Shown piece after piece: positions 1 through 8,957 of a DNA stretch of 41,289 bases. Under the pieces are notes generated by a model. The model made no database searches, was not told where the DNA came from, and saw only the letters and a list, made by a program, of their open reading frames with translations. The translations under genes and the position numbers were made by a program. The stretch is from contig JAFGGN010000020.1 in NCBI GenBank assembly GCA_016930535.1, positions 1 to 41,289 of the forward strand. Reading direction: 5' to 3'. The stretch is from a bacterium. GTDB lineage: Bacteria > Zhuqueibacterota > QNDG01 > JAFGCO01. Within the stretch, counting starts at the first letter, position 1; each line of letters starts with the position of its first letter.

Positions 1-44
1 CAATGTAAAAGAGTAAAAGTGTAGAAGAGTAGAAGGGGAAAAAC
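1..44 (-). repeat. Inverted copy of a GTAGAAG-type repeat word, left island
   Basis: This purine-rich segment is built from GAGTAAAAG and GTAGAAG words. It matches the reverse complement of 14646-14689 at 42 of 44 positions, so the same element lies about 14.6 kb away in opposite orientation. No gene or RNA family is recognised. It is part of the composite repeat island that fills the left edge. Confidence 0.85.
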
Positions 45-79
45 AATTAACTAAAAGCCTTGCTATTTGTCGGGGATGG

Positions 80-241
80 GCAGCGGGACCCCATATACTC
101 ATACACCCATATACCCTTCTACTGCTTTTCGCGGTCAGCGGCCTGCAGTCCGCGGTCATTTACAGGGGCCGGGCAGCGGGGACCCATATACTCATTTACT
201 CATATACACTTATACTGCTTTATAAGCGGTCCGCGGTCTGC
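80..241 (-). repeat. Two tandem copies of the composite intergenic repeat (left island)
   Basis: Read on the minus strand, this holds two units about 93 bp apart. Each starts with an AAAGCAGTA(G/T)AAG word, runs into degenerate 8-bp GTATATGG/GTATATGA steps, then a G+C-rich part with GTCCCCGCTGCCC and GACCGCGGAC. Positions 132-195 are identical over 64 nt to the reverse complement of 14304-14367. The 22-bp core at 108-129 recurs at 14269-14290, 41130-41151 and 41212-41233. It lies just downstream of the Omp85 gene. No protein or known RNA is recognised. Confidence 0.85.
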
Positions 242-277
242 CTCTCAACGTCTTCATTTCACCGGTTCACGATTTAT

Positions 278-1501
278 TTAAAAATGCGCGTTTGTTCCGA
301 TTTTAATGAATCCCCAGCCCTTGCCGCGGGTGCCGTATTCACCCCGGATCACATAATCGTCCCACAGTGCATGCACACCCACACCCACGGCACAACGCAG
401 ATCACGGGTGTCCCATCCGGATTCCGAAAACCAGGCGGATCCGATGTCCAGAAAAAGGACTCCCGCATATCCGACATGCAGGTTTTCTTCAAAGTGCCGC
501 TCATACATGATGGGAAAACGGTATTCCATGTTCGCCATGACGAGCCGGTTGCCCGCCAGGGTGCCGGTGGGAATACCGCGTACCATGTCGCCTCCGCCCA
601 GATGGAGCCGGTCATATACGGGAACAGTGCCTGCGAGCGCCCGTGCAAATATCTGCACGGCCAGTATGTTGCTGCTGCGGACGGGGAAAAAGGCACGTAT
701 ATTCATGATACCCTGCTCCGTATGACCTCCCTTAAAATGGAAATGGTCCAGGCCTGTATGGACGAACAGTCCGCTGCCCGGATAGGCGGGCCAGTCCCGT
801 GTATCGATTTTCATGAATAGCCCGGTTCCTGTGCGCAGATCCGAACGGCTGTCCGAAACAAGGACGGCACGGTCAGTTGAACGCAACTCCTCCCGGCACA
901 GACGCAGTCCGATTTGCACGGTACGTCCCGGCTGCCGTCCCAGCAGCAATTCACCGCCCCGGATGGTCTCCGTGAATTCATCCGGATAATCCGGATACGG
1001 ATATGGCATTTTGAGATAATAAACGGTGGCCTGGGAAAAAAGCCGCCAGGAACCGCCAAACCAGGGATCGGACCAGGTCAGCCCGATCCGTGTTTTGCCG
1101 CCGGTTTCGGTATTCAGTCTGAGCTGCTGCCGGCGCCCGGACAGGTTCCTGTATTTCAGTGTGCCTCCGCCGGTCATGCCGAAAAGATCGTCCGTGTGAA
1201 ACGACGGCATGAATGACCAGTGCCCCTTTTCCTGCACAACCAACAGAAGCGCGCAAATGTCTTTTTGGATGGAAGGCTTCAGCTGAAAATCGATTTTTTT
1301 CAGAAAATCCGAACGGATGAGCCAGGATCGGTCGCTGATCATGATCGAATCAGTGACCGGGCGTCCCGGCTGCAGTTCGAGTTCCCGCAGTATCACGCCG
1401 GTGTGCGTGACATGGTTGCCGAATACGGCGATGCGGTCCAGGATTATCGTCTCTGCAAAGATGCAGCCCGGGATCAGGAGCAGAGCCGGAATCAGGCGCA
1501 T
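278..1501 (-). CDS. Omp85/BamA-family outer membrane barrel protein with one POTRA domain
   Basis: Predicted outer-membrane beta-barrel of the Omp85 superfamily, whose members insert or translocate proteins across the outer membrane. The 407-residue protein has a short Sec signal (about residues 1-16), one POTRA-like region (about 18-92) and a barrel of about 300 residues. Seen in the sequence: the LHLGGGDMVRGIPTGTLAGN segment, matching the conserved (V)RG(F/Y) loop motif, the DTRDWPAYPGSG strand-turn, and a C-terminal Phe typical of outer-membrane barrels. One POTRA and 407 residues is much shorter than BamA (about 800), so this is not the housekeeping BamA. The ATG shares one base with the stop of the FG-GAP gene (TGATG), implying coupled translation. 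Substrate unknown. Confidence 0.85.
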   Translation of the reverse strand: MRLIPALLLIPGCIFAETIILDRIAVFGNHVTHTGVILRELELQPGRPVTDSIMISDRSWLIRSDFLKKIDFQLKPSIQKDICALLLVVQEKGHWSFMPSFHTDDLFGMTGGGTLKYRNLSGRRQQLRLNTETGGKTRIGLTWSDPWFGGSWRLFSQATVYYLKMPYPYPDYPDEFTETIRGGELLLGRQPGRTVQIGLRLCREELRSTDRAVLVSDSRSDLRTGTGLFMKIDTRDWPAYPGSGLFVHTGLDHFHFKGGHTEQGIMNIRAFFPVRSSNILAVQIFARALAGTVPVYDRLHLGGGDMVRGIPTGTLAGNRLVMANMEYRFPIMYERHFEENLHVGYAGVLFLDIGSAWFSESGWDTRDLRCAVGVGVHALWDDYVIRGEYGTRGKGWGFIKIGTNAHF

Positions 1502-2988
1502 CAGCCGGCTCCCCGGCTCAGCAAAACAGTCATTTTGCCGGTGTCCGGATACCAGAGAATCAGGTCGGCCCTGCCGTCATGATTCAGATCGCCGATCCGG
1601 TTTTCCGGGGATACCGGCATCCGTATTTTGAACGCCGGTTTCTTGTCGAACAAGCCGGCGGATGTCTGAAGAAAAACAATAATCTGCTGATGGTTCACAT
1701 TGACCAGCAGATCGGGACGGCCGTCTCCGTTCCAGTCCGAGAATGCCGCCACTTCCGGTCTCAGTACATTTCTGATTTTCGAACGCCGCGTAAAACGCAG
1801 CTGCTGATCCGGGATATCCGGGTAGCGGCCGTCGGTTTTCATGAGATAGATATCGAAACCGACTTTCATTTTCTGTGTGATCAGAAAACGGGCGGCTCCG
1901 ACCAGGCCGATCGGAAACTGTAAAAGCGCCAGATCAGGCCGGCCGTCCATGTTCAGATCCGTGATGAAGTGATCTCCGTAAAAATTATCTGCGGCAAGCA
2001 CCTGGTCCGGAAGGATGTCGAAAGTTCCGTTCCTGCTGTAGTACAGCTGAAGCTGGCTGAGGGTTTTGGTAAATCCGGCCATGGATGCACGGGACAGGAT
2101 GATATCCTTGAATCCGTCGTTGTTCAAATCCTCGATTTCAAGATGGTTTTCTGCCGGAGCGAGCGCTTCGAGCATTGAAAGATGGGGATTATCGGCAGCA
2201 AACCGCATGATCCTGAAAACCGATGAATCGGCCATCGTGGGCCATATTTTCTGCCCGGAACCCAGACACAGTATAATTTTTTCCTTCAGGATGAACAGCA
2301 GATCGGGATTATGATCCAGATCCATATCCGCGATCCGGATTTCGGGCAGATAAATCTGAAGAGCAAGACCGGCCCGGGATTGAATCCGGTGTTCGAGCGG
2401 AATACGGCATTCATGCAGAAGCTGGAACAGTCCGAGACTGTCCTGCCCGTAAAAATGAAATCCGCCGAATTCCGGAAGGGTGAGTTCCGGCTTGCCGTCC
2501 TCATCGATATCCTTGATAAAGTTCCATTGTACCAGTTCGGACCGGTCGGGACCCGTAAACAGCGTGTGCGCACCGATCAGTCTGCACGAGCGGCCTGAAT
2601 CTTCCAGGCAGGAAAATGCGGGATACCAGATCCAGATCCCGTCGGGACGCACGAACAGCAGTTCCATCAGTCCATCCCGGTCTGTATCACCCCAGTCGAA
2701 CACGGCATCCGGACCGGGTACGGCGTACCGGGCGGAGGGCCGGGAAGGAAATCCCCTGTCCTGCCTGTAGATGGAAATGAAGCGCCGCGTTTCTTCTTCC
2801 ATCAGGGATTTATCGTGATGGACCACGATGAGATCCAGGTCGCCGTCATTGTCCATGTCCACAGGATATACCTGCTGAATTCCGGGCACATCGATCTGAA
2901 ATTCCTCCCGTTCCGATGCAATCAGCTGCGTGATCAGACAAATGGCCGCGATGCCGGTGAACAGTTTCATGCGGTGTCCCTTTTTCAT
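1501..2988 (-). CDS. Secreted FG-GAP/VCBS repeat protein
   Basis: Exported protein of about 495 residues built of FG-GAP/VCBS-type repeats, which usually fold as a calcium-binding beta-propeller. The ATG at 2988 gives a signal peptide (MKKGHRMKLFTGIAAICLIT, then about five more residues) and overlaps the upstream phosphatase stop as ATGA; a longer in-frame start lies inside that gene and gives no signal peptide. At least eight acidic loops are visible, including DMDNDGDLDLI, DTDRDGLMELL, DIDEDGKPEL, DLNNDGFKDII, DLNMDGRPDL, DWNGDGRPDLL and DLNHDGRADLI. The last lies close to the C-terminus. There is no sorting domain. It sits directly before the Omp85 gene; a functional link between them is inference. 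Ligand unknown. Confidence 0.85.
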   Translation of the reverse strand: MKKGHRMKLFTGIAAICLITQLIASEREEFQIDVPGIQQVYPVDMDNDGDLDLIVVHHDKSLMEEETRRFISIYRQDRGFPSRPSARYAVPGPDAVFDWGDTDRDGLMELLFVRPDGIWIWYPAFSCLEDSGRSCRLIGAHTLFTGPDRSELVQWNFIKDIDEDGKPELTLPEFGGFHFYGQDSLGLFQLLHECRIPLEHRIQSRAGLALQIYLPEIRIADMDLDHNPDLLFILKEKIILCLGSGQKIWPTMADSSVFRIMRFAADNPHLSMLEALAPAENHLEIEDLNNDGFKDIILSRASMAGFTKTLSQLQLYYSRNGTFDILPDQVLAADNFYGDHFITDLNMDGRPDLALLQFPIGLVGAARFLITQKMKVGFDIYLMKTDGRYPDIPDQQLRFTRRSKIRNVLRPEVAAFSDWNGDGRPDLLVNVNHQQIIVFLQTSAGLFDKKPAFKIRMPVSPENRIGDLNHDGRADLILWYPDTGKMTVLLSRGAG

Positions 2989-3818
2989 GCATACTCCGCA
3001 GAACCGTATACCGTATGGTTCGCCATGCCTGACTCCGTATCCACAAGAATGGCACACAGACAGTCTTCCGCCTGTCCCGGATTGAAGCAGGCGGTTTTTC
3101 CGAGCCTGTCCCAGAACTGCCCGGATATTCTGGGCGATTCATGAATGTGCCCGTGCATTGAAAATGCGTACCGGCGGTGTCCGATATGTTCCCGCAATGC
3201 GCGGCTGCCGGCGTGCCCGCCCGAGCTCAAGCGGTCGAGCATGGTTCCCCAGGGTGGTGTATGGCTGACCAGAATCTCCCGAGAAGAATCGCCGGAATGC
3301 AGCATCGCGAGATCCTCTTCGATCGTGTTCCGTGCCCTGAACAGCGTTTCGGCAGGTACGGCCGCGATGGATCCCCGATCCGATACAACCGCGGTTCCGT
3401 TCAGGGGCCAGGGATCCTCAGGCCGGTCCCTTTTTTCAAAATCTTTGAAAGAGAACGGAGTCGGGGGCACATAGCTGTATCCCAAAACGGTCCAGTTCCG
3501 TATTTTCAGCGGGCCTTCTGTGAGTATATGTAGAGCAGAACCTTTCTGCAATTGTCTCAGCACAGGCAGGCAGGCAGCCCAGTCATTGTTGCCGGGGATG
3601 AACCCGGTTGTCACGGGGGCTGTTTCAATCAGAAACCGGGAAAAACGCGTTTCGATAAAACGCTTCTGTCCGGCAATGCTTGCATCGGTTTGGCCCTGCC
3701 TGGGAAAACAATCCCCGCCCAGAAGAATCAGGTCCGGTGCATGTTTCTGGCAGAGATCCTGTAATTCCCGGTACCGGTGATCGTGATCATGGAGGTCCGA
3801 TGTGAAGAGGATACGCAT
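2985..3818 (-). CDS. Calcineurin-like metallophosphoesterase
   Basis: Predicted cytoplasmic dinuclear-metal phosphoesterase of 277 residues. The motifs come in the usual order: SDLHDHDH near the N-terminus (D and H ligands), GGDCF, GNNDW (the GNH/GNND motif), SHTPPWG and the C-terminal HGHIHES. There is no signal peptide. The C-terminal tail varies among such proteins. It lies 14 bp downstream of the TPR-thioredoxin gene and overlaps the FG-GAP gene by ATGA, so it is co-transcribed with envelope genes. The substrate cannot be told from sequence; nucleotide, phosphodiester and phosphoprotein substrates all occur in the family. Confidence 0.88.
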   Translation of the reverse strand: MRILFTSDLHDHDHRYRELQDLCQKHAPDLILLGGDCFPRQGQTDASIAGQKRFIETRFSRFLIETAPVTTGFIPGNNDWAACLPVLRQLQKGSALHILTEGPLKIRNWTVLGYSYVPPTPFSFKDFEKRDRPEDPWPLNGTAVVSDRGSIAAVPAETLFRARNTIEEDLAMLHSGDSSREILVSHTPPWGTMLDRLSSGGHAGSRALREHIGHRRYAFSMHGHIHESPRISGQFWDRLGKTACFNPGQAEDCLCAILVDTESGMANHTVYGSAEYA

Positions 3819-3832
3819 GTATTGTTCCGGTG

Positions 3833-5698
3833 TCAGTCCATGTGATCCAGTTGAATCTCGAGAATCCGGGCGATGTCGGGTCTGTATCCCTTGTGCCGGA
3901 AGTGAATGCGTGCCTGCGTATCCATTACGAGGAGCACCGGCACGCCCTTTAAAGCATAATCCTTCTCTGCCTGCTGATTCACGAGCAGGACCTGGAACCG
4001 GATCTGATTGTCCCTGACATATTTTGAAACTTCGGAAGCGGATCTGTTTACAGCCACGGCCAGCACCTGGCAGTCATCCCGGCTGAAAGCCGCCTCTTCA
4101 AGGGCCTCCAGCATCTGCCATGATGCGTCGCTCCAGGTGGCCCAGAACAGCAGCAGGGTTTTGGTGCCTTTCAAATCGTCTTTTTTCATGCTGCCGCCAT
4201 TGAGCCGTTTCATGGTAAAATCCGGGGCGGGAGTCACATTCCGTTTCTTCAGAATCTTATCCCTAAAGGCGTCCTGCAGTTCGTTTTCTTCGGATGTCAG
4301 GATGGCCTCGAGCTCATCCGGATCACGTCCGCTCCTCAGCCAGATCGATTCCAGCCGGTCAATGGCCAGGTCCGCCATATCTCCTCCGTAAGCGGCCACG
4401 CGGGCATAAGCGGCAATGGCTTCCTCGTCGTTGTTCAGTGCCAAACAGGTCTCACCCAGATGAAAAAGAATGCCGGGTTCCATGGTTCCGGAGGCGGCTG
4501 TCTGAAGCAGTGCCATGGCACGGCTGAATTCGTTCTGCTGGTACAATATCCATCCGGCGATTCCCCTGTACCGCGCTAAAGTATAATCGATGCGTTCCTG
4601 CCATTCTGTATCCGTTATTTCCGGCGGATGATCCGCAGGATCGATGTGACGCATGATTTCCAATGCCCGGCCGATATATGTGTTCGCACGGTCGAGCTGC
4701 CATTTTTTTTCGGAAAACACGCCAGCGAGCGCAGAAAGACCGCTGGCCCCGGCCATGGACACGGCCTTGTCCAGAAGCCGGTCTCCGATATCCGGCATGG
4801 CCGTGGAGTCGTCCAGTTCGATCAGTGTGGATACAAGCTGGGAAAGCGCGATTTCGGTCAGCCGGGTGTCCGGATATTCCTCCAGGAACAATTCGAGCTG
4901 TTGTGACAATTCGAGTGCATCGTCTATCCGCATAATTTCATTGAATTCACCAATGGCAGCCTGCTGGCCGTCCGGATCACGGGCAATCAGTTTTTCCAGT
5001 GTTTTTTCGGCAGCATCCTGGTCCTCGATCATTTCATAAGCTCTGGCGGCGAATCGCAGCGATTCTGTGGATTCATCCTGTTCGCGCAGTGTTTTTTTGA
5101 TGTCCTCCCCGATTCCGAACCGGGCGTCGCCGGTCAGTCCTTCCTGACTGAGAATCAAGGTATATTTGAAAAGACGGGCCTGATAATGATCCGGATAGAG
5201 AAGCAGCTCCTGTTCGATCGCTTCCCGTGCCGCCTCCGGGTTCGGCTGCTGAAAATTTCCGTACCCGTTATAGATCATTGCACTGTGCAGATTGGCACTC
5301 CGTACAGGATGCCCCTCAGTCGTATGCATGAAGAGCGGATTCCGGCCCTTCGGATTCAGAGGCAGGTGTTTCCCTGTGCCGTCAATGCCCTCGAATGTAT
5401 AGAAGACGACATCGACCGTACTGTCCGTGAATGTGATTTCTGCTGTCCATCGCGCTTCGGACAGGGTCATTTCCAGTGTGTCCGGGTCATCTGAAATATT
5501 GGTGAAAACAATCAGATTGATCTGTTTGTATTCGTGTCTCAGGCTTCTTGCCGGGATCCCGAACGATATATTCTGACCGGTGCGGGGTTTTAAGGGGTTG
5601 ATTTCGAGCGTTTGAGCAGAAATCAGTGATGGACCGAAGGCCAGAATCCATGCAGCCAGACATCCTATGCAGGTTTTTATGGTCATTGGTTTTTTCAT
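3833..5698 (-). CDS. Exported TPR protein with a C-terminal thioredoxin-like (TlpA/AhpC) domain lacking CxxC
   Basis: A 621-residue protein with a Sec signal (residues 1-29, ending SLISAQ), an N-terminal beta-rich domain, a helical TPR-like middle (about 130-450) and a C-terminal thioredoxin-like domain (about 495-621) starting APDFTMKRLNG. The strand LLLFWATW and the cis-Pro segment GVPVLLVMD are present, but the site that is normally WCxxC reads W-S-D-A-S: both cysteines are serines (residues 523 and 526). Disulfide exchange by this site is therefore unlikely; a structural or binding role is inferred. The ribosome site CGGAG precedes the ATG. It is first of the four genes running down to the Omp85 barrel. 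Confidence 0.83.
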   Translation of the reverse strand: MKKPMTIKTCIGCLAAWILAFGPSLISAQTLEINPLKPRTGQNISFGIPARSLRHEYKQINLIVFTNISDDPDTLEMTLSEARWTAEITFTDSTVDVVFYTFEGIDGTGKHLPLNPKGRNPLFMHTTEGHPVRSANLHSAMIYNGYGNFQQPNPEAAREAIEQELLLYPDHYQARLFKYTLILSQEGLTGDARFGIGEDIKKTLREQDESTESLRFAARAYEMIEDQDAAEKTLEKLIARDPDGQQAAIGEFNEIMRIDDALELSQQLELFLEEYPDTRLTEIALSQLVSTLIELDDSTAMPDIGDRLLDKAVSMAGASGLSALAGVFSEKKWQLDRANTYIGRALEIMRHIDPADHPPEITDTEWQERIDYTLARYRGIAGWILYQQNEFSRAMALLQTAASGTMEPGILFHLGETCLALNNDEEAIAAYARVAAYGGDMADLAIDRLESIWLRSGRDPDELEAILTSEENELQDAFRDKILKKRNVTPAPDFTMKRLNGGSMKKDDLKGTKTLLLFWATWSDASWQMLEALEEAAFSRDDCQVLAVAVNRSASEVSKYVRDNQIRFQVLLVNQQAEKDYALKGVPVLLVMDTQARIHFRHKGYRPDIARILEIQLDHMD

Positions 5699-5776
5699 GT
5701 CATTGCTCCGTATTCATTCTGTAAAACGTGCATCCTGTATTCATCAATGATAAAGTATTGAATTTACACATTCAAA

Positions 5777-6733
5777 TCAAGGCGAAATCAAATCCGGCCG
5801 CTTAATTTTACCGAATTCCTGCAATGCAATGCCGTGCCGGAGGCCTGCATCGCTGACACCGACTTTTTTACGGGGGGAGATCTGTATTAAAGTTTCGAGT
5901 ATTAAAAGACCGGCAATGATGATATCCGCCCGTCCGGGATCGAACTGGATCAGTTCGCAGCGTTCTCTCAAAGCGCACGAACAGAATTTTTCAAGCCAGG
6001 TTTGTATATCTTCGTATGAAAGCTCCAGGTCGTTCACTTTCTCCGCGTCATAACAACTCAGGCCGAGATGCAGGGCCGCAAGCGTCGTGACGGTTCCCCC
6101 GACGCATACGACCGATTCCGCTGAGCCAAGGCGTGATTTCCAGTTTTCGGGCACTTGCCGGAATACATGGGCCCGTATTTGGCTGCATGCTTCTTTATCC
6201 GGAGGATCGGTGTGTATCCACTGTTCTGTCAGGACCACGGCGCCGAACGGCAGGCTGATCCAGTCCGTCAGTTCCCGGCCCTTGCCGAGTGCAAGTTCCG
6301 TACTGCCGCCTCCGATATCGATGACCAGGCTGTTGTCAGGCCAGGAACCGGAAATGGCGCCCAGGAAGCTTGCTGCCGCTTCTTCATTTCCGGACAGTAT
6401 CCTGACAGTCAAACCGGTTTCCTTATGGATATGCCCGCAAACGGCCCGACGGTTTTTTGCGAGGCGAAATACCTGCGTTCCCACGGTAACAAGATGCCGG
6501 ACCGCGTGTTTTTGCGCAATGGTCCGGTATCTGAGAAGCGCCTCGACTGTTGCCGACAGGTTGTCCGGATGAATTTTTCCGGTCTGACGGATATTGCCGC
6601 CCAGGCGCGTGGTTTCGGCAAGCCGGGCCACGGGAATCAGATGTCCTTGCATATCCGTTTCTGCAATCAGCATGAGTACGGAATTGGTGCCGATATCGAT
6701 CACGGCGATTCTGTCTATCGTGACGCCTTCCAT
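5777..6733 (-). CDS. Ppx/GppA family phosphatase (exopolyphosphatase or pppGpp phosphohydrolase)
   Basis: ASKHA-fold phosphatase of 318 residues, the size of the short one-module Ppx/GppA proteins; it acts on polyphosphate and/or pppGpp in the cytoplasm. Visible motifs: the first phosphate loop AVIDIGTNSVLMLI at residues 9-22, the SGNEEAAASFLG segment that carries the catalytic Glu in the family, the second loop VIDIGGGSTELAL, and VCVGGTVTTLAAL. There is no C-terminal HD domain as in long Ppx proteins. The ATG follows the upstream gene's TAA with no gap, so the two are surely co-transcribed. Polyphosphate and pppGpp specificities cannot be separated from sequence alone. Confidence 0.9.
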   Translation of the reverse strand: MEGVTIDRIAVIDIGTNSVLMLIAETDMQGHLIPVARLAETTRLGGNIRQTGKIHPDNLSATVEALLRYRTIAQKHAVRHLVTVGTQVFRLAKNRRAVCGHIHKETGLTVRILSGNEEAAASFLGAISGSWPDNSLVIDIGGGSTELALGKGRELTDWISLPFGAVVLTEQWIHTDPPDKEACSQIRAHVFRQVPENWKSRLGSAESVVCVGGTVTTLAALHLGLSCYDAEKVNDLELSYEDIQTWLEKFCSCALRERCELIQFDPGRADIIIAGLLILETLIQISPRKKVGVSDAGLRHGIALQEFGKIKRPDLISP

Positions 6734-7447
6734 TTATTTTTCCTCGTCCTGTTTCAGGTCCTCCTCGAACAGAAGATTGTCCGCAGCGATATAAAAAACA
6801 GGGCTTCTTCCCCGCATCACCCTGTCGCCAAATCCGCTGACGTTCACGACCAGATGAAAAAACCAGTCCCCGACTTTTTTCACCGGGGATTTGTTCATGC
6901 GGATTTTTTCCGGTTCGATCTCTCCGGCCTCACCGGAGAGCCAGTGCCTGAGTTCCTCGATGTTTTCAACGGACATGGGTTTGATCATGATCTGTACCAG
7001 CACGCGGTATGCTTCTCCCTCGATCAGGTCCTTTGACGGACGCATGGAGAATTTGGGCGGAGAATGACAGTAATGAATCAGTTCGGATTCGTCATAGAGG
7101 CGAAAATCGTTTTCCTTGGAATATACACGGAATTTTCGTTCCCAATTGTCATAATCGATTTTGATACGGCGTACCTGTTCATGAATCAGGGATTTGACCC
7201 AGCGGTTTTTTTCATGCCAGATCTGAACCCTGTATTCCACGGCTGCAGTCATGCCTTTACGCAGCCCTTTCATGGTCTGGTCGTCCAGCAGCTGCGTGAT
7301 CTGCAGATTCCCGTCAATGGTGTTCGACCGGAGTGTCAGCGTATCGAAAAGCACCGCCGTTTGCTGCGACCATGCCGCGGCCGGGATGCCAAAAAGGTAC
7401 AGGTACAGCAATGCTTTAAAAGGATTTGATGGCCGTGGTCGAAGCAT
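6734..7447 (-). CDS. Exported protein resembling DUF4390
   Basis: A 237-residue protein with a hydrophobic N-terminus (ALLYLYLFGIPAAAWSQ), likely a signal peptide. The body, with LLDDQTMKGLRKGMTAAVEY, IWHEKNRW and WERKFRVYS, resembles DUF4390 periplasmic or membrane-associated proteins, which have a Gly-rich turn after an amphipathic helix and then beta strands. The C-terminus is acidic. It is the first gene of the minus-strand run and abuts ppx. Function is not known; the family assignment is by eye and moderate. Confidence 0.7.
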   Translation of the reverse strand: MLRPRPSNPFKALLYLYLFGIPAAAWSQQTAVLFDTLTLRSNTIDGNLQITQLLDDQTMKGLRKGMTAAVEYRVQIWHEKNRWVKSLIHEQVRRIKIDYDNWERKFRVYSKENDFRLYDESELIHYCHSPPKFSMRPSKDLIEGEAYRVLVQIMIKPMSVENIEELRHWLSGEAGEIEPEKIRMNKSPVKKVGDWFFHLVVNVSGFGDRVMRGRSPVFYIAADNLLFEEDLKQDEEK

Positions 7448-7852
7448 AGGTCAATATACAAGATTATCGATGAAAAATCATCCGTTTTATTTGAATCTGA
7501 ACAGCGGACACATACCCCGCTGATTACAGCGGAGCAAGCGAATCAATATAAAATAGTTTTACTTTACACAGATGAAATTGACAGCTTCACGCCTGACATT
7601 TCATGATACGCATCCCATCAACGGAGGTTGCAGGCAGAAAGAAAGGGCTCCTGTCCGCATTGAGCGGACTGATCGCCGTTTTTTGGCCATCATCGCTCCC
7701 GGGAATGGTATCAAGCATTTTACGCCTGAATACGAATTTCGGTTTCCTGCCCGGTGCGACAAACAGCCGGCAGCGGAGCATGCCAGGAAAAGTATGAACC
7801 GGATTCATTTTCCTTCCGGAATGATATTGCAGCGGATGACAGCGGGAAACCG
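7448..7852. other. Intergenic stretch with no supported gene
   Basis: About 400 bp lie between the terminator of the aldolase run and the DUF4390-like gene. Short open frames occur on both strands (up to about 114 codons on the plus strand), but none has a ribosome site, signal peptide or recognisable motif, and they overlap each other. The AT-rich part next to the DUF4390-like start (about 7450-7570) probably holds its promoter; I could not single out convincing boxes. Confidence 0.5.
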
Positions 7853-7889
7853 AAAAAACCCGCCGTGTTCAGCATGTTCCGGCGGGTTT
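7853..7889 (-). terminator. Intrinsic terminator after the aldolase gene
   Basis: A 10-bp perfect stem pairs AAACCCGCCG (7856-7865) with CGGCGGGTTT (7880-7889) around a 14-nt loop. Read on the minus strand, the stem is followed by a run of six T. It lies 45 bp past the stop of the minus-strand aldolase gene and closes the GNAT-cysE-aldolase run. Confidence 0.88.
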
Positions 7890-7934
7890 ATAAATGGTTT
7901 ACGTATAGAACTTTAGTATCCGGAATCGTCGTAT

Positions 7935-8957
7935 TCAGTCTTCTTCCTCGATCTGGTCGAAGAATTTAACGATGTTGTTTCTGTCTTCAGATGAATTGAA
8001 CTTGATCGCGGAACGGGGATGCTGATTCATCATGCCCGTAATCATGTAAGGGATATCATATCCCCAGCCAAGGTTTTTTTGCAGGGGCTGAACATGATTC
8101 TGAATGCATTGCAGAATGGGCCGGAGATTGTACTTGGGATTGTGCAGAAAAGCCATTATCAGTTCCGTGGGGCAGTTACCCGCACCGCGGCCCAGACCGG
8201 CGATGGACGTATCCACCATATTCGCGCCGGCGATGACAGCCTCGATGGTGTTGGCATAGGCCAGCATCTGATTGTTGTGTGCATGCATACCCACGCTTTT
8301 TCCCAGGGGTTCCGCATACTGCATGTACTTTTTCATCAGATAGTGAACCTGTTCGCTGTACAGGGCGCCAAAACTGTCGACCAGATAAACAACTTTCACT
8401 TCGGACTGCATCAGCATTTCAAGCGCACTGTCGATTTCACTTTCCTGGACCGTGGATACGGACATCAGGTTCAGCGTGGTTTCATACCCCTTGTCATGTG
8501 CATCTTTCACCATGTCCATGGCAGTTGCGACCTGATGGATGTAGCAGGCCACACGTATCATATCCGCGACACTTTCATTTTTAGGCAGAATATCCGTGTG
8601 ATAATCCGTCCGGCCGGCATCGGCCATGACCGAGAGTTTCAGATCCGAGTCATTGTCGCCGACGATGCGCCGCATGTCCTCTTCGGTGCAGAATTTCCAG
8701 GTGCCGTATTCCGTGGGTGAGAACACTTTTTTCGATCCCTTGTATCCGAGTTCCATGTAATCGATACCGGCATCGCGGCAGGCTTCATAAACGGCTTTGA
8801 CCACCTCGTCGTTGAAATGATGGTCGTTCATCAGACCGCCGTCCCGTATCGTGCAGTCCAGCACTTTCAGTTCCGCACGATACGACAGCCACCGGCGGGC
8901 AAAATTATTAGATCCGCTCATTGATTTCTTTTCTCCTGTTGATTCTTTTCTGTTCAT
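7935..8957 (-). CDS. DRE-TIM metallolyase (HMGL-like aldolase domain)
   Basis: TIM-barrel lyase of 340 residues in the HMG-CoA lyase / 4-hydroxy-2-oxovalerate aldolase / isopropylmalate synthase superfamily. The N-terminal signature is LDCTIRDGG, with the metal-binding Asp and catalytic Arg; the metal-binding HxH motif is in VGMHAHNNQ, and TSIAGLGRGAGNCPTE matches the conserved glycine-rich strand. It lacks the C-terminal domains of isopropylmalate synthase and the DmpG extension. It overlaps cysE by ATGA; a second Met 12 codons in (8921) also has an AGGAG upstream, so the start is not certain. The two smaller neighbours are acyltransferases, suggesting a small-molecule or surface-modification pathway (inference). 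Substrate not known. Confidence 0.85.
   Translation of the reverse strand: MNRKESTGEKKSMSGSNNFARRWLSYRAELKVLDCTIRDGGLMNDHHFNDEVVKAVYEACRDAGIDYMELGYKGSKKVFSPTEYGTWKFCTEEDMRRIVGDNDSDLKLSVMADAGRTDYHTDILPKNESVADMIRVACYIHQVATAMDMVKDAHDKGYETTLNLMSVSTVQESEIDSALEMLMQSEVKVVYLVDSFGALYSEQVHYLMKKYMQYAEPLGKSVGMHAHNNQMLAYANTIEAVIAGANMVDTSIAGLGRGAGNCPTELIMAFLHNPKYNLRPILQCIQNHVQPLQKNLGWGYDIPYMITGMMNQHPRSAIKFNSSEDRNNIVKFFDQIEEED

Noticed and set aside
284..820. Plus-strand 178-codon open frame opposite the Omp85 gene
   Set aside because: It is antisense to a clear barrel protein and has no motif or ribosome site.
7572..7916. Plus-strand 114-codon open frame between terminator and DUF4390-like gene
   Set aside because: It overlaps the terminator hairpin, lacks a ribosome site and has no recognisable domain.
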